Assembly: GCA_002632325.1 (NCBI GenBank)
Contig: NSJK01000010.1
Span: 1 to 64,000 of the forward strand
Origin: Lysobacterales bacterium
Lineage (GTDB): Bacteria > Pseudomonadota > Gammaproteobacteria > Xanthomonadales > Rhodanobacteraceae
Length of the DNA stretch: 64,000 bases
Direction: 5' to 3'
Shown in pieces: positions 15,800-27,056 of this stretch (within the stretch, counting starts at the first letter, position 1; every line of letters begins with the position of its first letter). Made by a program: the position numbers and the translations under genes. The notes beneath the pieces were generated by a model. That model did no database searches, was not told the DNA's origin, and was given only the letters and a program-made list of their open reading frames with translations.

Positions 15800-17665
15800 T
15801 CAGAACATGTCGGCGGTCTGTGCGGACGCGATCGCGCTTTCGTTGCGCTCGGCAATGAAGGGGCCGGTGATCATCTGCGCGTAGGATTTGCCGGGGCCGA
15901 CCATCGGATAGACGCCGGCATCGGGATCGATCATCACTTCAAGGAAGGCCGCGCCCGGATGGGCGAGGAACTCGCCAATCACCGCTTCGAGCTCGTCCTT
16001 GCGTTCGAGCCGGCGCACCCAGCCGAAGCCATCGGCTTGCGCGGCCATCACGAAATCCTTGCGGCGCAGGCTGCGATCGGTGGCGGAAAAGCGGCCATCG
16101 AAAAACAGCTTCTGCCATTGCCGCACCATGCCGTCGCCGACGTTGTTGAGCACGACGATCTTGAGCGGCAGACCGTAGCTCGTCACCGTCTCCAGCTCGC
16201 CGAGATTCATGCGGATGCTGCCATCGCCATCGATGTCGATCACCAGCGCATCGGGACGTGCGAACTGCGCCCCGATCGCGGCCGGCAGGCCGAAACCCAT
16301 CGTGCCCATCGAGCCCGAGGTGAGCCAATGGCGCGGGGCACGGAAATCGAAATACTGCGCAGCCCACATCTGATGCTGGCCGACGCCGGTGCTGATGATC
16401 GCGCGGCCGCGCGTGTGGCGGTTGATTGCCTCGATCACCGCCTGCGGCTGGATCAAGACGCTGTCGCGGTCAAAGTCGAGCGCATGGTCGCGCTTGAGCG
16501 CAGCCAGATGCGCATGCCAGTCGCTGAAGTCGGGATGCGCGCCGCGCGCGCGGCCGTGACGCAGCAGGCGTTCGAGCGCGCCGCGCAGCGGCCCGACGTG
16601 GTGCCAATCGACCGCCTTGACCTTGCTGACCTCGGCGGCGTCGATGTCGATCTGGGCGATGAACTGTGCACGCGGAGCGAAGCGCGCGGGCACGCCGGCG
16701 ACGCGATCATCGAAACGCGCGCCGAGCGCGATGAGGAAATCGCAATCCTCGACCGCGTAGTTGGCATAGGCGGTGCCATGCATGCCGAGCATGTGCAGCG
16801 CCAGCGGATGGGTGGTGTCGAATCCGCCCAGACCCATCAAGGTGGTCGTCACCGGAATGCCGAACGTGGTGGCGAATTCGTGCAGGGCCGTACTCGCGCC
16901 TGCAGCGATCACGCCGCCACCGGCATAGATCAAGGGTCGCCGTGCCTGTGCCAGTGCGGTGAAGAATCGCGCGCAGGCATCGTCGCCGAGCTGCGCCTGC
17001 GCGGTCGCACGCAAGCGCGCGCGATAGCCGGGAATCGGCAGGCGACAGGCGCCGTCGAAGCGCAGCATCGCGTTCTGCACGTTCTTGGGAATGTCGACCA
17101 CCACCGGGCCGGGGCGGCCGCTGCGCGCGATCTCGAACGCGGTGCGCAGCGTCGCTTCGAGTTGCTCGGCCTCGGTGACGAGGAAGACATGCTTGGCGCA
17201 GGAAGCCATGATGTTGGCGACCGGCGCTTCCTGGAATGCATCGCTGCCGAGCGCAGAAGTCGGTACCTGTCCGCAGATCGCGAGCATCGGCACCGAGTCG
17301 GCCATCGCGTCGCGAATCGGCGTGACGAGGTTGGTCGCGCCCGGCCCCGAGGTCACCACCGCAACGCCGACCTTGCCCGAGGCACGCGCGAGACCTGCGG
17401 CCATGAAGCCCGCGCCCTGTTCGTTGGCGGGCACGATCAGCGGCATCGGCTCGCTGCCGTCGGCGCGCAGATGCTGCGCGTTGTGGCGAAAAATCGCGTC
17501 GTAGACCGGCAGGATCGCACCACCCGAATAGCCGAACAGCACCTCGCAGCCTTCATCGACGAGGATCTGCACGACGATGTCGGCGCCGCTGAGTTGTTCG
17601 CCGGCGCGCGGATGCGGCGCCTCCGGCGCCGGCGATGGGGCTGCAGTTGGCAAGGGCAAGTTCAC
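15800..17665 (-). CDS. ilvG: Acetolactate synthase large subunit
   Basis: A 621-residue ThDP-dependent enzyme that condenses pyruvate with itself or with 2-oxobutanoate, the first common step to valine/leucine and isoleucine. The catalytic glutamate lies in NEQGAGFMAAGLARASGK, the ThDP motif begins IDGDGSIRMNLGE and ends VLNN. The N-terminal 27 residues are a Pro/Ala-rich extension. GTG at 17665 lies five bases after GAGGAG and is preferred over GTG at 17671, which overlaps that site. The VOC gene ends 21 bases upstream, and ilvM follows. Confidence 0.95.
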   Translation of the reverse strand: MNLPLPTAAPSPAPEAPHPRAGEQLSGADIVVQILVDEGCEVLFGYSGGAILPVYDAIFRHNAQHLRADGSEPMPLIVPANEQGAGFMAAGLARASGKVGVAVVTSGPGATNLVTPIRDAMADSVPMLAICGQVPTSALGSDAFQEAPVANIMASCAKHVFLVTEAEQLEATLRTAFEIARSGRPGPVVVDIPKNVQNAMLRFDGACRLPIPGYRARLRATAQAQLGDDACARFFTALAQARRPLIYAGGGVIAAGASTALHEFATTFGIPVTTTLMGLGGFDTTHPLALHMLGMHGTAYANYAVEDCDFLIALGARFDDRVAGVPARFAPRAQFIAQIDIDAAEVSKVKAVDWHHVGPLRGALERLLRHGRARGAHPDFSDWHAHLAALKRDHALDFDRDSVLIQPQAVIEAINRHTRGRAIISTGVGQHQMWAAQYFDFRAPRHWLTSGSMGTMGFGLPAAIGAQFARPDALVIDIDGDGSIRMNLGELETVTSYGLPLKIVVLNNVGDGMVRQWQKLFFDGRFSATDRSLRRKDFVMAAQADGFGWVRRLERKDELEAVIGEFLAHPGAAFLEVMIDPDAGVYPMVGPGKSYAQMITGPFIAERNESAIASAQTADMF

Positions 17666-17686
17666 ATTCACTCCTCGGCGCGTGGC

Positions 17687-18028
17687 TCAGTTGCGGATCA
17701 GTTCGCGCGGCTCGGCCGGATGCACCGGCACGCCGAAGCGGGCGATGATCTGCAGATCCTGTTCGAGCGTGGAAAAGCGCTGCCACTCGATGCCGTTGAT
17801 GTCGGTGTCGCTGGCAAATCCGGTCGCCGCGTCATCCTCGAAACCGATCTGGAGGATCTGGCCGGCGTGCGCGGGATCGTGGCGCACCGACAGGTTGAGC
17901 TGGTTGGTGCGCCACATGGCATAGGTGTCGAGCACCACCGCCTGTGGCGGCTGGCCCAGGCGCTTGCTGTAGTCGGCGATGGAGGCGTCGACGTCGGCGA
18001 CGGCGATGGCGATGTGGAAACGTTTCAT
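17687..18028 (-). CDS. Small VOC-superfamily protein inside the ilv operon
   Basis: A 113-residue protein starting MKRFHIAIAVADVDASIADY, the first beta-alpha-beta-beta-beta module of the vicinal oxygen chelate (glyoxalase/dioxygenase) superfamily; a second half-module follows (LNLSVRH, ILQIGFEDDAA). His5 and later acidic residues are possible metal ligands. It lies between ilvC and ilvG, 47 bases after ilvC, in the same direction and within the operon, so it is co-expressed with branched-chain amino acid synthesis. VOC proteins range from epimerases and lyases to binding proteins; the substrate here is unknown. A role with an unstable 2-keto or acetohydroxy acid is only a guess. Confidence 0.7.
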   Translation of the reverse strand: MKRFHIAIAVADVDASIADYSKRLGQPPQAVVLDTYAMWRTNQLNLSVRHDPAHAGQILQIGFEDDAATGFASDTDINGIEWQRFSTLEQDLQIIARFGVPVHPAEPRELIRN

Positions 18029-18075
18029 GCGGATTCTCCGAAGGGGATCGTGATGGTCTGGATGCGGCGCTTGCT

Positions 18076-19086
18076 TCAGCCGGCCTTCTTGAGCGGCACG
18101 GAACTGGCGCTGGTCTTTTCGGGATGCAGCCAGGCCATGCGCGCGCGCAGCTTCTGGCCGACCTGTTCGATCGGGTGATCCAGATCGGCCTGCTTGAGGC
18201 GCTGGTAGTTGGGCAGGCCGGCGGCGTATTCGGCCGTCCAGTTGCGCGCGAAGGTGCCGTCCTGAATCTCGCGCAGCACCTCCTTCATGCGCGCCTTGAC
18301 GCCGGCATCGACCACGCGCGGACCGCTCACGTAATCGCCGTATTGCGCGGTTTCGGAAACGAACTGCAACATGCGTGCGAGGCCGCCTTCGTAGAACAGA
18401 TCGACGATGAGCTTGAGCTCGTGCATCACTTCGTAGTACGCGATCTCGGGCTGATAGCCGGCTTCGACCAGGGTTTCGAACCCCTTGGTCACCAATTCGC
18501 TGGCGCCACCGCACAGGACCGCCTGTTCGCCGAACAGATCGGTTTCGGTTTCCTCGCGGAAGTCGGTCTTGATCAGCAGCGCGCGACCACCGCCGATGCC
18601 GTCGGCATAGGCGCGCGCACGCTGTTCGGCATGGCCGCTGGCGTCCTGATGCACCGCATACAGACACGGCACGCCGCGTCCACGCTCGTATTCGCTGCGC
18701 ACCAGCGCGCCCGGGCCCTTGGGCGCGACCAGCACCACATCGATGTCGCTGCGCGGGCTGATCTGCTTGAAGTGCACGTTGAAGCCATGCGCGAACAGCA
18801 GCACCGCGCCCGGCTTGAGATTGGGTTCGATCGCCTCGCGGTACAGCGCGGGCTGCACCATGTCGGGCGTGAGCACCGCCACCAGATCGGCATCGCGCAC
18901 TGCGGCCGCAGGCTCGGCAACCTTGAGGCCATCGGCCTGCGCGCGCTGCCACGAGGGACCGTCCTTGCGCACGCCGACCACGACCTCCAGGCCCGACTCG
19001 GCGAGATTGAGCCCGTGCGCGCGGCCCTGACTGCCGTAACCAAGCACGGCGATGCGGGAAGAAGACAAAGCGTTGACCTGACTCAT
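18076..19086 (-). CDS. ilvC: Ketol-acid reductoisomerase
   Basis: A 336-residue class I enzyme that isomerises and reduces acetolactate or acetohydroxybutyrate using NADPH and magnesium, the second common step of valine and isoleucine synthesis. The Rossmann motif [13 protein letters not shown], the [20 protein letters not shown] segment, and the metal ligands in [12 protein letters not shown] and [18 protein letters not shown] are in place. The N-terminus is short, as usual for class I. The start overlaps the ilvD stop by ATGA. Confidence 0.96.
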   Translation of the reverse strand: MSQVNALSSSRIAVLGYGSQGRAHGLNLAESGLEVVVGVRKDGPSWQRAQADGLKVAEPAAAVRDADLVAVLTPDMVQPALYREAIEPNLKPGAVLLFAHGFNVHFKQISPRSDIDVVLVAPKGPGALVRSEYERGRGVPCLYAVHQDASGHAEQRARAYADGIGGGRALLIKTDFREETETDLFGEQAVLCGGASELVTKGFETLVEAGYQPEIAYYEVMHELKLIVDLFYEGGLARMLQFVSETAQYGDYVSGPRVVDAGVKARMKEVLREIQDGTFARNWTAEYAAGLPNYQRLKQADLDHPIEQVGQKLRARMAWLHPEKTSASSVPLKKAG

Positions 19087-20783
19087 GCGGGAACTCCGGA
19101 ACGTGGGGTGGAAGAAACGGGGGTGTCGAAAACCGGTTGCGTGATCGCGCCATCGGAAGCCGAGCCGACCAGCAGCGCGAACTTGGCGAGTGCGCCGCGC
19201 ACGACCTTGGGCGCGGGCGCCTGCCAGTGCTTGCGGCGCGCGACGAGATCGGCGTTGGTGCTGATTTCGCGCGTGTCGCCGTCGATGCGGATGCGATCAC
19301 CATCGACGAGCAGGGCAATCGGCCCGCCGCGCGCGGCTTCGGGTGCGATGTGACCGACCATGAAGCCGTGGGTCGCGCCCGAGAAGCGGCCATCGGTGAT
19401 CAGTGCGACGTCATCACCGAGACCGCGCCCGATCAGCGCGGCGGTGACGCCGAGCATTTCGCGCATGCCGGGGCCGCCAGCCGGACCCTCGTTGCGGATC
19501 ACGACCACATCGCCCTTGCCGATACAGCCGTCCTGCACGGCGGCGAATGCGGCTTCCTCGCTTTCGAACACGCGCGCGTTGCCTTCGAAGTGCGTGGCGC
19601 CCTTGCCTGCGAGCTTGAGGATGCAGCCATCGGGCGCGAGATTGCCGTATAGAATCGAGTAACCACCGCGTGGCTTGAGCGGCGCGCCGAGCGGATGAAC
19701 GACTTTCTGATCGGCGACGCGTGGTGCAGCGCTTGCTTCGGTGAACAGCGAACGACCGGTCACGGTCGGCGTGTCCACCAGGAGGCCGGCCGCGATCAGT
19801 TCCTGGGCGACACGCGCGCTGCCGCCTGCAGCGAACAGTTCCACCGCGGTGTAGCGGCCGCCCGGCAACAGGTCGGCGATCACCGGAGTGTGTTCGGAGG
19901 CCGGCTGGAAATCCTCGAGCGACCACTCCACGCCCGCCTCGCGTGCGATCGCGAGCAGATGCAGCACGGCATTGGTCGAACCCGCAGTCGCGGCGACCAT
20001 GCGCGCGGCATTGGCGAGCGAATCGCGCGTGATGAGCACGCGCGGTCGGCGCCCTTCGCGCAGGCATTGCATGACCAGCTCACCGCAGCGGCGCGCCGCG
20101 TTGGCCTTGTCGGCGTGGGTCGCGGGAATGTCGTTGAGGCCGAGCGGCGACAGGCCGAGCGTGCTCAGCACCATCGCCATCGTGTTGGCGGTGAACTGGC
20201 CGCCGCAGGCGCCCGCGCCCGAGCAGGTGCAGGCATCGCATTCGACGCGCTCGAGTTCGGCGGAGTCGATGCGCCCGGCCGCATGCGCGCCGACCGCTTC
20301 GAACACCTGCTGGATCGTGATCGGCTGGCCATCGTGCAGGCCGTGGGCGATGGTGCCGCCGTAGAGCGCGACGCTCGGAATGTCGAGCCGCGCCATCGCC
20401 ATCGCCGCCGCGGGAATCGTCTTGTCGCAGCCGCACAGCAGCAGCATCGCGTCCAGACAATGGCCCTCGACCGCCGCCTCGATCGAGTCGGTGATGATCT
20501 CGCGACTCACCAGCGAATAGCGCATGCCCGGCGTGCCCATCGCGATGCCGTCGGTGACCGCGATGGTGTTGAACTCGACCGGCGTGCCCCCTGCGGCGCG
20601 AATGCCCTCGGCAGCTGCGCGCGCGAGATCGCGCAGGTTGAGATTGCAGGGGCTCACGTCCGACCAGGTATGGACGATGGCGACCAGCGGTTTCTTGAGC
20701 CCCGCATCGTCGATGCCGGTGGCGCGCAACATCGCGCGGGCGGGCGCGCGATCGGCGCCGGTCTTGATGAGATCACTGCGCAT
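19083..20783 (-). CDS. ilvD: Dihydroxy-acid dehydratase
   Basis: A 566-residue iron-sulfur enzyme that dehydrates dihydroxy acids to the 2-keto acids before the final transamination. Cysteines of the cluster are in [19 protein letters not shown] and [19 protein letters not shown]. The C-terminal [15 protein letters not shown] motif is present. The size is that of the shorter IlvD class rather than the roughly 615-residue E. coli form. ATG at 20783 gives MRSDLIKTG; the in-frame TTG six codons upstream has no ribosome-binding site. It begins 36 bases after leuB. Confidence 0.95.
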   Translation of the reverse strand: MRSDLIKTGADRAPARAMLRATGIDDAGLKKPLVAIVHTWSDVSPCNLNLRDLARAAAEGIRAAGGTPVEFNTIAVTDGIAMGTPGMRYSLVSREIITDSIEAAVEGHCLDAMLLLCGCDKTIPAAAMAMARLDIPSVALYGGTIAHGLHDGQPITIQQVFEAVGAHAAGRIDSAELERVECDACTCSGAGACGGQFTANTMAMVLSTLGLSPLGLNDIPATHADKANAARRCGELVMQCLREGRRPRVLITRDSLANAARMVAATAGSTNAVLHLLAIAREAGVEWSLEDFQPASEHTPVIADLLPGGRYTAVELFAAGGSARVAQELIAAGLLVDTPTVTGRSLFTEASAAPRVADQKVVHPLGAPLKPRGGYSILYGNLAPDGCILKLAGKGATHFEGNARVFESEEAAFAAVQDGCIGKGDVVVIRNEGPAGGPGMREMLGVTAALIGRGLGDDVALITDGRFSGATHGFMVGHIAPEAARGGPIALLVDGDRIRIDGDTREISTNADLVARRKHWQAPAPKVVRGALAKFALLVGSASDGAITQPVFDTPVSSTPRSGVPA

Positions 20784-20819
20784 GGAAGTATTCCGTTGCA
20801 AGAAGAAAAGTCATGGCGT

Positions 20820-21920
20820 TCAACCGCAGCAGGCGTTCATCGGATCGGCATAGGTCTGCGCGGCGGAGAGATGCGCCGCGAGCGCCGCGAGCACCGCATC
20901 GCACACCTGGCTGGTGCTTGCTGCGCCGCCCAGATCGCGCGTGCGCGGGCCATCACGCAGCACGCGCGCGACCGCGACCTCCACTGCGGCGGCTTCGCGT
21001 TCGAGCCGCAGCGAATGGCGCAAGAGCAGCGCGGCCGAGAGGATCGCGCCGCTCGGATTGGCAATGCCCTGGCCGGCGATGTCGGGCGCCGAACCGTGGA
21101 TCGGTTCGTACAGTCCGCAGGCACCGTCGCCGAGCGAAGCCGATGGCAACAGGCCGAGCGAGCCCGCGATCGCGGCAGCCTCGTCGGTGAGGATGTCGCC
21201 GAACAGGTTTTCGGTGACGACCACGTCGTAGCTCGCCGGGCGCGTGAGCAGCAGCATCGCCATCGAATCGACGAGCTGGTGTTCGCACTTGACCGCGGGA
21301 TAGTCGGCGGCGAGGCGATCGAGCGTGCTGCGCCACAGGCGCGAGGTTTCGAGCACGTTGGCCTTGTCGACCGAAGTGAGATGCCCGCGCCGCGCGCCGG
21401 CGAGTTCGAAGGCGCGCCGCGCGACGCGCTCGATTTCGGCCACGGTGTATTTGCATTCGTCGGTGGCGGCGTCCTTGCTGCGCGTCTTGGCGCCGAAGTA
21501 GGCGCCGCCGGTGAGCTCGCGCACGAACAGGATGTCGATGCCATCGAGCTTGTCGTCCTTGAGCGGCGACAGCGCGGTGAGCTCGGGATGCACGCTCAGC
21601 GGCCGCAGGTTCGCATACACGCCCAGCCCCGCGCGCAAGGCGAGCAGGCCCTGTTCGGGTCGCACGGTCGCGGCGGGATCGGACCACTTCGGCCCGCCGA
21701 CCGCGCCGAGCAGCACCGCATCGGCAGCCTTGCACGCCGCCAGCGTGGATGCGGGCAAGGGCTCGCCGCAGGCGTCGATCGCGCAACCGCCGAGCGCATG
21801 CTCGGAAAACTCGAACGCATGACCGCAATGCGCGGCCACCGCCTTGAGCACGGCGACGGCGGCGGCCGTGACTTCGGGCCCGACGCCATCACCGGGCAGA
21901 CAGACGATGCGCGCCTTCAT
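20820..21920 (-). CDS. leuB: 3-Isopropylmalate dehydrogenase
   Basis: A 366-residue NAD-dependent decarboxylating dehydrogenase of leucine synthesis. The N-terminus [17 protein letters not shown] is typical; the substrate arginines and metal ligands lie in LLALRAGLGVYANLRP, DILFVRELTGGAYFG and the downstream DKANVLETSRLWR and NLFGDILTDEAAAI segments. It ends in an unusual Cys-Cys-Gly. ATG overlaps the leuD stop (ATGA). Confidence 0.96.
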   Translation of the reverse strand: MKARIVCLPGDGVGPEVTAAAVAVLKAVAAHCGHAFEFSEHALGGCAIDACGEPLPASTLAACKAADAVLLGAVGGPKWSDPAATVRPEQGLLALRAGLGVYANLRPLSVHPELTALSPLKDDKLDGIDILFVRELTGGAYFGAKTRSKDAATDECKYTVAEIERVARRAFELAGARRGHLTSVDKANVLETSRLWRSTLDRLAADYPAVKCEHQLVDSMAMLLLTRPASYDVVVTENLFGDILTDEAAAIAGSLGLLPSASLGDGACGLYEPIHGSAPDIAGQGIANPSGAILSAALLLRHSLRLEREAAAVEVAVARVLRDGPRTRDLGGAASTSQVCDAVLAALAAHLSAAQTYADPMNACCG

Positions 21921-22519
21921 GCGGCCACTCCCGCCGACGCGGCCGCGGCGCGGCGCTGCAGATAGGCATCGACCTGCGCGCTGCGCGCGAGCAGATAACC
22001 GAGCTGATCGACGCCTTCGAGCAGACACTGGCGCGCGAAGGCATCGATCTCGAAGGCGATCCGCCCGCCATCGGGCAGGCTGATCGTCTGCGTGCGCAGA
22101 TCGATCGCCAGTTCGATACCCGGATGATCGAGCAGCCAGCGATGTTCGGCCTCGCTCAGCACGATCGCGAGCAGGCCGTTCTTGAGCGCATTGCTGCGGA
22201 AGATGTCGGCGATCTCGCAGGAGAGCACCGCTTCGATGCCGTAGTCGAGCAGCGCCCACGGCGCATGCTCGCGCGAGGAACCGCAACCGAAATTGCGACC
22301 GGCAACGAGGATCGAGCAGCCGCGCGCGGTGGGCTGATTGAGCGCGAAGGCCGGGTTGTCGCTGCCATCGGGCAGATAGCGCCAGTCGCTGAAGCAGTGC
22401 CGGCCCAGACCGCTGCGCGTGGTGGTGGTGAGAAAGCGTGCGGGGATGATGCGGTCGGTGTCGATGTTCTCGTCGACCAGCACGGCGCTGCGCGAGTGGA
22501 TGCGGGTGACGGCGTTCAT
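21917..22519 (-). CDS. leuD: 3-Isopropylmalate dehydratase small subunit
   Basis: A 200-residue swivel-domain subunit of isopropylmalate isomerase. Family motifs are [15 protein letters not shown] and [20 protein letters not shown], the conserved substrate loop. It pairs with LeuC encoded immediately upstream, with which it overlaps by ATGA. Length is normal. The long open frame extending upstream over leuC is an artefact of GC bias. Confidence 0.96.
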   Translation of the reverse strand: MNAVTRIHSRSAVLVDENIDTDRIIPARFLTTTTRSGLGRHCFSDWRYLPDGSDNPAFALNQPTARGCSILVAGRNFGCGSSREHAPWALLDYGIEAVLSCEIADIFRSNALKNGLLAIVLSEAEHRWLLDHPGIELAIDLRTQTISLPDGGRIAFEIDAFARQCLLEGVDQLGYLLARSAQVDAYLQRRAAAASAGVAA

Positions 22520-23931
22520 GCAGCGGCCTCGTTGAGATACTGGCGGGGATCGGCCAGATGACCGGCGATCGCGCTCGCCGCCGCGACTGCGGGACTGGCG
22601 AGCACGGTGCGCGCACCCTGGCCTTGGCGACCTTCGAAATTGCGATTGGAGGTGGATACGACGAGCTCGCCCTTGGCAGCGATGTCGCCGTTCATCGCGA
22701 TGCACATCGAACAGCCGGGCAAGCGCCACTGCGCGCCCGCGGCGAGGATCGTGTGATGCAAACCTTCTGCTTCGGCCGCGCGGCGCACGCTTTCCGAGCC
22801 CGGCACCACCAGCATGCGCACGTGACTGGCGACGCGGCGACCGTGCAGGATCGCGGCCACTTCGCGCAGGTCGGACAGACGGCCATTGGTGCAACTGCCG
22901 ACGAACACCACATCGACGCGGGTGCCGAGCATCGCCCGCCCGCTGTGAGCCTGCATGTAGTCGAGCGCGCGCTGCTCGACTGCGTCGCGCGCGGCCGGCA
23001 CCGGCGCATCGAGCGCGATCGCCATGCCCGGATGCGTGCCCCAGGTCACGGTCGGCCGCACCTTGCCGGCATCGATGTGGACGGTCTGATCGAAACGCGC
23101 GCCGGGATCGCTGGCGAGCGTGCGCCAGTGCACAACGGCGCCGTCCCAAGCGGCGCCGCGCGGTACGCGCGGACGACCTGTGAGCCAGTCGAAGGTGACC
23201 TCGTCGGGCGCGATCATGCCGGCGCGTGCACCGGCTTCGATCGACATGTTGCACACCGTCATGCGCTCTTCCATCGACAGTGCGCGGATCGCCGCACCGC
23301 GATACTCGATCACGTGACCGGTGCCGCCGGCGATGCCGATCTGGCCGATGATGTGCAGGATCAGATCCTTCGCGCTCACGCCCGCAGGCAGGGCGCCATC
23401 GACCTCGATCGCCATCGTCTTCGGCTTGCTCTGCAGCAAGCATTGACTGGCGAGCACATGGCCGACCTCGGTGGTGCCGATGCCGAAGGCGAGCGCGCCG
23501 AAGGCACCGTGCGTGGAGGTGTGGCTGTCGCCGCAGACGATCGTGCTGCCCGGCAGGGTCGCGCCGAGCTCCGGGCCGATCACGTGGACGATGCCGCGTT
23601 CGCTGCTGTCCCAGCCATGCAGGTGCACGCCGAATTCGCCGCAGTTGGCTTGCAGTTGCTCGACCTGCGCCTTCGCCGCGGGCGTGGCATAGGGCCGCTC
23701 GCCGTCCGCATCGCCGGGCAGGGTCGGCGTGGAGTGATCGAGCGTCGCCAGCGTGCGCTCGGGATGCCGCACGCCAAGACCGCGTGCGCGCAGCTCGTCG
23801 AAGGCCTGTGGCGAGGTGACTTCGTGAATCAGATGCAGGTCGATGAACAACACCGCGGGCGTGTCGCTCGTCTGCGCGCACACCAGATGCGCGTCCCAGA
23901 CTTTTTCGAAGAGGGTGCGTGGCGCGCTCAT
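22516..23931 (-). CDS. leuC: 3-Isopropylmalate dehydratase large subunit
   Basis: A 471-residue aconitase-family subunit that isomerises 2- to 3-isopropylmalate with a [4Fe-4S] cluster. Signatures are [38 protein letters not shown] and the cluster cysteines in [13 protein letters not shown] and [11 protein letters not shown]. The N-terminus [17 protein letters not shown] is standard. It overlaps ilvE upstream and leuD downstream, both by ATGA. Confidence 0.96.
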   Translation of the reverse strand: MSAPRTLFEKVWDAHLVCAQTSDTPAVLFIDLHLIHEVTSPQAFDELRARGLGVRHPERTLATLDHSTPTLPGDADGERPYATPAAKAQVEQLQANCGEFGVHLHGWDSSERGIVHVIGPELGATLPGSTIVCGDSHTSTHGAFGALAFGIGTTEVGHVLASQCLLQSKPKTMAIEVDGALPAGVSAKDLILHIIGQIGIAGGTGHVIEYRGAAIRALSMEERMTVCNMSIEAGARAGMIAPDEVTFDWLTGRPRVPRGAAWDGAVVHWRTLASDPGARFDQTVHIDAGKVRPTVTWGTHPGMAIALDAPVPAARDAVEQRALDYMQAHSGRAMLGTRVDVVFVGSCTNGRLSDLREVAAILHGRRVASHVRMLVVPGSESVRRAAEAEGLHHTILAAGAQWRLPGCSMCIAMNGDIAAKGELVVSTSNRNFEGRQGQGARTVLASPAVAAASAIAGHLADPRQYLNEAAA

Positions 23932-24889
23932 GCGACGGCCTCCAGCGCATCGCTGCGTGCGGCGGTGCCGGCAGCCGGTTCGATTGCTTGCAACCAGCCG
24001 TGGCGATCTTCGCGGCGGCCGTCGAACAAGCCGAAGAAGGCCTCGCGCAGACGCTGCGTGATCGCGCCGGGCGCGCCCGTTCCAATCGGCTTGCGATCGA
24101 CCGAACGCACCGGCGTGATCTCGGCCGCGGTGCCGGTCATGAACACTTCATCGGCGTTGTACAGCGCCTCGCGTGGCAGCGCGCGTTCCTCGACCGCAAT
24201 GCCGAGGTCGGCGGCGAGCGCAATCACGCTGTCGCGCGTGATCCCGGCCAGAATCCCCGCGCTCGATGGCGGCGTGAGCAGCTTGCCGTGCTTGACCAGA
24301 AACAGGTTCTCGCCCGCGCCTTCGCTGAGCAGGCCGTCGTGACCGAGCGCGATGCCCTCGTCGTAGCCGTGGCGGCGCGCTTCCATGCCGATCAACTGGC
24401 TCGACAGGTAGTTGCCACCGGCCTTGGCCCAGCTCGGCAAGGTGTTCGGCGCGGGGCGCTGCCAGGAAGTCACGCAGACATCCGCACCGCGTTCGGCGGC
24501 TTCGCCCAGATACGCGCCCCACTGCAAGGCAATCACCGCGACCTCGACCGGATCGGTGTCGCTCGCGAGCACGCCGAGTCCGCCCGCACCGCGGAACACG
24601 ATCGGCCGCAGATACGCCGACGTCAGGCCATTGGCGCGCACCACATCGGCGCAGGCCGCGTTGATCTCATCCTCGCTGTAGCCGATTTCGATTTCGTAGG
24701 TGCGTGCCGATTCGAACAGGCGCCGGGTGTGATCGGCGAGGCGAAACGCTGCCGGGCCGCGCGGCGTGGCATAGACCCGCACGCCTTCGAACACCGACGA
24801 GCCGTAATGCAGCGCATGCGCGCCGACGTGGGTGGTGGCCTGCGCCCAGGGTTTGACGTGGCCGTTGTGCCAGAGCAGGGCGGGATGAT

Positions 24890-24893
<4 letters not shown>
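23928..24893 (-). CDS. ilvE: Branched-chain amino acid aminotransferase
   Basis: A 321-residue fold-type IV PLP aminotransferase that makes leucine, isoleucine and valine from their 2-keto acids. Motifs are [16 protein letters not shown], the PLP lysine region in [35 protein letters not shown] and [15 protein letters not shown]. The ATG at 24893 overlaps the leuA stop by ATGA. Placing ilvE between leuA and leuC puts the last enzyme of all three pathways within the same transcript. Confidence 0.94.
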
Positions 24894-26542
<1,649 letters not shown>

Positions 26543-26575
26543 CCTGGGCTCCGTCATGGAGACGGGCCGTGGGCA

Positions 26576-26609
26576 ACAAAAAACCCCGCGCCATTTCTGG
26601 TGCGGGGTT
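26576..26609 (-). terminator. Attenuator terminator of the ilv-leu operon
   Basis: On the minus strand AACCCCGCACCA, a GAAA loop and TGGCGCGGGGTT form a 12-bp stem with one mismatch, followed by a run of T (plus 26577-26583). It lies between the leader peptide and leuA, about 35 bases before the leuA start. This is a classical intrinsic terminator placed to abort transcription when the leader is translated fully. Confidence 0.88.
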
Positions 26610-26670
26610 CTTCGGGAGTCTTCAGGTTTTCAACTTTCAGCTACCTGGACACACGCCCTCAGCCCGCACC
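26599..26670 (-). promoter_or_regulatory. Antiterminator pairing segment
   Basis: GGTGCGGG at the end of the leader reading frame (plus 26663-26670) is exactly complementary to CCCGCACC in the 5' arm of the terminator (plus 26599-26606). A ribosome stalled upstream in the Leu/Ile/Val codons leaves GGTGCGGG free, and its pairing would prevent the terminator. A ribosome reaching the stop codon at 26659-26661 covers it, and the terminator forms. The pairing is seen in sequence; the mechanism is inferred from known ilv attenuators. Confidence 0.75.
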
Positions 26671-26796
26671 TCCGTTGGTAATAAGGAGTACGAGTACGAG
26701 GGTAATGAGGAGCGTGCCGCGCGCCGGCAGCAGCCCGTCGAGCGCCGCGAGGCGGCTCGATCCGGTGAGGCTGTGCTGGCTGTTGCGTTGCGACAT
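26659..26796 (-). CDS. ilv-leu operon leader peptide (attenuator peptide)
   Basis: A 45-codon frame, ATG at 26796 to TGA at 26659. Residues 29-40 read LLITLVLVLLIT: twelve consecutive residues, all Leu, Ile, Val or Thr, the amino acids made by or feeding the downstream operon. This is the hallmark of an attenuator leader like IlvL of E. coli. A terminator and a matching antiterminator follow. The predicted -10 box ends seven bases before the ATG, so transcription probably begins at or next to the A of the start codon, and there is no ribosome-binding site: the leader seems to be translated from a leaderless transcript. The first 28 residues are polar and have no evident role. Confidence 0.85.
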   Translation of the reverse strand: MSQRNSQHSLTGSSRLAALDGLLPARGTLLITLVLVLLITNGGAG

Positions 26797-26803
26797 GGAG
26801 CCG

Positions 26804-26833
26804 ACCCTAAGCGAGGCCGGGTGGAACTGTCAA
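26804..26833 (-). promoter_or_regulatory. Promoter of the ilv-leu operon
   Basis: On the minus strand the -35 is a perfect TTGACA (plus 26828-26833) and the -10 is TAGGGT (plus 26804-26809, three of six but with the key T, A and final T), 18 bases apart. Transcription would begin near 26796-26797, at the leader peptide's start codon. Confidence 0.7.
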
Positions 26834-26889
26834 CCCTTTCCTTGTGACGATTTTTCAGATGAGGTCTCGTGACGACTGGACGGCTGGAT

Positions 26890-26911
26890 GTCCATGCGCC
26901 CGCGCATGGAC
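26890..26911. repeat. 22-base palindrome upstream of the ilv-leu promoter
   Basis: GTCCATGCGC and GCGCATGGAC are perfect inverted copies separated by CC. The centre is about 105 bases upstream of the predicted start of transcription. It could be an operator for a regulator of the operon or a hairpin belonging to the prophage remnant; the sequence alone does not decide. Confidence 0.45.
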
Positions 26912-27056
26912 GCGCCCGCGCCTGCGCGCGCGAGGCGCGTGCGGCCATTGGGCGCGGCTGGCAAGGTGTCCGCGCCCATTCATGCGTCGTGCTCGGGGCT
27001 GGCTGCCCGGGCGTGTTGCCGACGCGCGGCGACGGGCTTGTCTGGGTCTGGCAGCA

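Noticed and set aside
13911..15884. A 657-codon plus-strand open frame opposite ilvA and ilvM
   Set aside because: The minus strand encodes complete, motif-rich enzymes here. The opposite frame is Arg/Ala/His-rich with no domain and reflects GC bias at third positions.
15959..18178. A 739-codon plus-strand open frame opposite ilvG
   Set aside because: Shadow of the acetolactate synthase gene; low-complexity translation and no ribosome-binding site.
19695..21965. A 756-codon plus-strand open frame opposite ilvD and leuB
   Set aside because: It overlaps two well-defined genes on the other strand, and its composition is typical of an antisense frame in GC-rich DNA.
26637..27056. Continuation of the phage protease frame into the ilv-leu leader
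   Set aside because: The translation after about residue 129 is basic low-complexity sequence without homology, and it crosses a good promoter and a leader peptide in another frame.
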